Source: a virus
Virus record (IMG/VR): IMGVR_UViG_3300044825_003205
Coordinates: 1-64,000 of that record
Reading direction: 5' to 3' (one strand)
DNA: 64,000 nt
Notes under the pieces: generated by a model
Seen by the model: only the letters and a program-made list of their open reading frames with translations
Databases searched by the model: none
What the model was told of the DNA's origin: nothing
Part shown: piece after piece, positions 61,345 to 64,000 of the stretch
Layout: each line of letters starts with the position of its first letter
How positions within the stretch are numbered: position 1 is the stretch's first letter
Translations under genes and position numbers: made by a program

Positions 61345-63095
61345 TGAATGAGGATACTTTAGAAAACAGAGCACTTGCAATACTTTCAGAATATGAAGGT
61401 TCAAATAATTTTATTTTAGAACTAAAAAGGAAATCTGAGATAAATAGAAGATTTTATCCTACAAGAAGTCAATCTGATTACATAATCAACAATCATACAA
61501 AACAACCAAAGGTTGCAAAAAAGTGGGTTGTATTAGATTCTTATTTTGCTTTAAAATTTGCAAACGATTGGAATTTAATAAGAATACCTGATAAGTTTTG
61601 GATTGAAAAACTTTTAACTGAAACAGAAAAAGCGTTTCATGTGTGGGGTAAAATTGAAGAAGACGGTGAACTTCGTGATTATTGGTTACCTAAAGCATCA
61701 ATAATAAAAGACAATACTGTCAAAGACGTTGTTATTGATTACAAAAAATATAAAAAACGTCCTCCAATGGAACACCAAAAGGAGGCAATACAAAAACTCG
61801 CAGAAAATAAAAGATTTATATTGGCGGATGACATGGGATTGGGTAAGACAACCTCAACCATAATCGCGGCATTAGAAACCGGTGCAAAGAAAATTTTAAT
61901 AATTTGTCCCGCAACTTTGAAAATAAATTGGAAGAGAGAAATTGAAAACTATTCTAAAAAAAGTGTCTTTATTGCGGAAGGTAAAAACTTTGAAACAAAT
62001 CACGATTTTGTAATCATCAACTACGATATAATTAAAAACTTTCACGACCCAAAGAAAAAAGGGGAATCTAAGATATTAGAAGGAAAGTTTGATTTGGTAA
62101 TAGTTGACGAAGCACATTATATCAAAAATGCTCAAGCTCAAAGAACAAAGTTAATAAATGACATTGTAAAAGATATCGAAAGGGTTTGGTTATTAACAGG
62201 AACTCCGATGACATCAAGACCTATAGATTACTTCAACTTATTGAGTTTGGTTGACTCACCTGTTGCAAAAAATTGGATGGCTTATGTTATAAGATATTGT
62301 GCGGGATATCAATTCAAAGTTGGCCCGAGAAAAGTGTGGAACGTCATGGGAGCGTCAAACTTAGAAGAATTAAGAGATAGAACAACAAACACAATATTAA
62401 GAAGACTCAAAGAAGACGTGCTCGATTTACCTGAAAAAATAATAACACCAATCTATTTGAGATTGAAATCTAAAGAATATGAAAACTTGATGGGTGAGTA
62501 TTACGAATGGTATAGAAGTAAGCCCGATGAATCCAATTCTCTCACCGTTCAGTTCACAAAACTTACAAAAGTAAGACAAGTTATAGCCAATGAAAAAACT
62601 TTACAAACTATAGAATTGGCCGAGAACATAATTGAACAAGGAAAAAAAGTAATCATTTTTTGTAATTTCACAGAATCCTTAGATTCAATAGTTCAACACT
62701 TCGGAAAGTCTGCGGTGAAGGTTAACGGTTCTATGTCCAAAGCTGAAAGACAAAATAGTGTAGACAGATTTCAAGAAGATGAGAAAGTCAAAGTGTTTGT
62801 AGGCAACATCAAAGCGGCTGGTGTTGGTATAACTTTGACAGCAGCTGAAGCCGTTATTATGAATGATTTATCTTTCTTACCTTCCGACCACTCTCAGGCA
62901 GAAGATAGAGCTTATCGTATTGGACAAAAGAACAATGTTCTTGTTTATTACCCTCTTTTCGAAAATACAATAGAAGGTTTGATTTACGATATTTTGATGG
63001 CAAAAAAACAAGTTATTGCCACGGTCATGGGTGATAATGTTAACAGTGCAGACTTCGTTGAAGAAATTATGAACAGAATCAACAAAGAGGCATAA
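61341..63095 (+). CDS. SNF2-family DNA helicase/translocase
   Basis: A 584-residue SNF2-type ATPase. Motifs in order: MEHQKEAIQ Q-type motif (~145), Walker A LADDMGLGKTT (~160-170), DEAH box VIVDEAHYIKN (~252-262), motif III LLTGTPMTSRP (~284-294), motif IV/V KVIIFCNFTE and GVGITLTAAEAVIMND, and motif VI DRAYRIGQ (~522). The C-lobe matches SMARCAL1/HARP-like proteins. Such enzymes remodel stalled forks or anneal strands. In T4 UvsW performs similar branch migration, so a fork-restart role is plausible. Translation probably begins at the ATG overlapping the SET stop. The gene follows the SET gene and precedes the gp13-like neck gene. Confidence 0.9.
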   Translation: MMNEDTLENRALAILSEYEGSNNFILELKRKSEINRRFYPTRSQSDYIINNHTKQPKVAKKWVVLDSYFALKFANDWNLIRIPDKFWIEKLLTETEKAFHVWGKIEEDGELRDYWLPKASIIKDNTVKDVVIDYKKYKKRPPMEHQKEAIQKLAENKRFILADDMGLGKTTSTIIAALETGAKKILIICPATLKINWKREIENYSKKSVFIAEGKNFETNHDFVIINYDIIKNFHDPKKKGESKILEGKFDLVIVDEAHYIKNAQAQRTKLINDIVKDIERVWLLTGTPMTSRPIDYFNLLSLVDSPVAKNWMAYVIRYCAGYQFKVGPRKVWNVMGASNLEELRDRTTNTILRRLKEDVLDLPEKIITPIYLRLKSKEYENLMGEYYEWYRSKPDESNSLTVQFTKLTKVRQVIANEKTLQTIELAENIIEQGKKVIIFCNFTESLDSIVQHFGKSAVKVNGSMSKAERQNSVDRFQEDEKVKVFVGNIKAAGVGITLTAAEAVIMNDLSFLPSDHSQAEDRAYRIGQKNNVLVYYPLFENTIEGLIYDILMAKKQVIATVMGDNVNSADFVEEIMNRINKEA

Positions 63096-63116
63096 TAACA
63101 ATATTATCTATATAGA

Positions 63117-63123
63117 TATTTAT
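63117..63123 (+). promoter_or_regulatory. TATTTAT motif before the gp13-like gene
   Basis: Coding-strand TATTTAT on the plus strand, 4 nt before the ATG at 63128. This shows that the motif follows gene direction. Confidence 0.5.
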
Positions 63124-63127
63124 TGTT

Positions 63128-64000
63128 ATGTCAGTAATTGCAGAACCAGAAAGAAGTAAACTTTATACAAGAATCAAACATCTTTTAGGTGCACCGATAA
63201 GAAGTGTAGAAGTAGAAGATGAAATGATGGATTCATTGCTTGAATTAGCAATTGGAGATTACGAACAATATATATTGGATTGGTTAATTGAATCACAATG
63301 GGTTAACCTTGTTAATTTAGATATGAACAACCAATCAGTTGCCAACGCATTAATTACAAGAACTATGAACTTTGAACAACAGTTTCAATATTCATATTCG
63401 AAAATTGTTGGTCTTCAGACTAATGGTCCGTGGGTTCTGAAAAAAGACTATTTTACTTTAAGTGCAAATACACAAACTTATGAAATACCTGCAGGTCGTG
63501 AAGTGAATGAATTACTATGGTATAGTAATCAACCGTGGGGTCTTTTTGGATTAGCCGGTATGGGATTGGGTTTTGGATATGATGGTGCTGGTTTGGGTGC
63601 AAACCAATCGGGATATGCACAGTTTGGATACCAAGGTTCTTATTTTATGATGTCAGGATTCGACTACTTAGTTAGGGCTCAAGAAGCAAATATCTTGAAT
63701 AGAATTTTAGGTGGTAGTTTAACATACAGAATTACTGCATTACCTGATGGAAAAAAATTAGTTCATTTGATGAATACACCTAATGGTAGATTCAATTGGA
63801 CAAGTTATAGTCAATACGTTGGAAAAAATGTATGGTATTGGTACTACGATACTACAGGTAAAGATAGAAACGATTGTTTGAAGGCTAACCCCGATATTAT
63901 CAAATTACCTTCAGATGTACCTATTGGAGCTTTGGAGTGGGGAGACTTGAACGACCCTGCAAGACAATGGGTCCGTAGATGGTTCACAGCATATGTAAAA
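63128..64000 (+). CDS. 13: gp13-like neck protein (3' end outside window)
   Basis: 291 codons run to the window end without a stop. The N-terminus (SKLYTRIKHLLGAPIRSVEV, then DEMMDSLLELAIGDYEQYIL) resembles the start of T4-like neck protein gp13 and related head-tail adaptors, where a short helix precedes a LGAPxxxxEVxDxxxxxxxxxA pattern. It is followed by a long Trp/Tyr/Gly-rich region (GLFGLAGMGLGFGYDGAGLG) that is more extensive than in T4. A TATTTATT motif lies 4 nt before the ATG and there is no Shine-Dalgarno. It begins a new plus-strand run, so more head genes probably follow outside the window. Confidence 0.65.
   Translation, partial: MSVIAEPERSKLYTRIKHLLGAPIRSVEVEDEMMDSLLELAIGDYEQYILDWLIESQWVNLVNLDMNNQSVANALITRTMNFEQQFQYSYSKIVGLQTNGPWVLKKDYFTLSANTQTYEIPAGREVNELLWYSNQPWGLFGLAGMGLGFGYDGAGLGANQSGYAQFGYQGSYFMMSGFDYLVRAQEANILNRILGGSLTYRITALPDGKKLVHLMNTPNGRFNWTSYSQYVGKNVWYWYYDTTGKDRNDCLKANPDIIKLPSDVPIGALEWGDLNDPARQWVRRWFTAYVK

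Overview
The window looks like part of the genome of a large, AT-rich, T4-like phage with a contractile tail, probably infecting a member of the Bacteroidota. The phage assignment rests on a dense, mostly single-strand run of recognisable T4-type genes: baseplate wedge gp6 and gp25, a gp53-like LysM protein, a tube-cap-like protein, tail tube gp19, sheath gp18, neck and tail-completion proteins of the gp13/gp14/gp15 type, and replication proteins (DnaB-type helicase, RNase H/FEN-type nuclease, UvsX/RecA, gp32-like SSB, class II ribonucleotide reductase). The host inference rests on seven SprB-type repeats in a tail gene, a DUF5522-type protein, and start sites that mostly lack a Shine-Dalgarno sequence. 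Capsid, portal, terminase and DNA polymerase genes are not in the window.

Layout (most genes on the minus strand, so transcription runs from high to low coordinates). 1-16057: a distal adhesin cassette of six proteins. It holds a beta-helix fibre cut by the window edge, a short fibre-tip-like protein, a LamG lectin on Thr/Pro linkers, a 1823-residue Gly-Ser-Thr collagen-like fibre, a second Thr/Pro-linker protein and a seven-repeat SprB-like protein. 16050-30637: baseplate wedge and periphery, from a gpI-like protein through four unrecognised structural proteins and a 1548-residue protein to gp6 and gp25. 30658-37659: nucleotide and replication block. 37741-38603: two small unknown genes. 38668-53751: baseplate hub (2291 aa), LysM wedge protein, 1662-aa tube-cap/OmpA-like protein, tape measure, and a hub/chaperone pair with an out-of-frame second ORF. 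53827-60896: tube, a HAD phosphatase, sheath and neck genes, including an alpha/beta-hydrolase-like protein. 60946-64000 (plus strand): a SET-domain protein, an SNF2 helicase and the start of a gp13-like neck gene.

The tail genes form overlapping, probably translationally coupled strings (ATGA, TAATG and TAATATG junctions). An A/T octamer, TATTTATA or a close variant read on the coding strand, lies just upstream of the first gene of nearly every late-type string, on both strands. It is rare in front of the replication genes. Three times it directly follows a strong hairpin at a gene boundary. It is the best candidate for a phage-specific late expression signal.

No tRNA, CRISPR array, insertion sequence or intein was recognised, and no stretch longer than 300 bases lacks a gene. 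All functional calls come from reading the translated sequence; no search was run.
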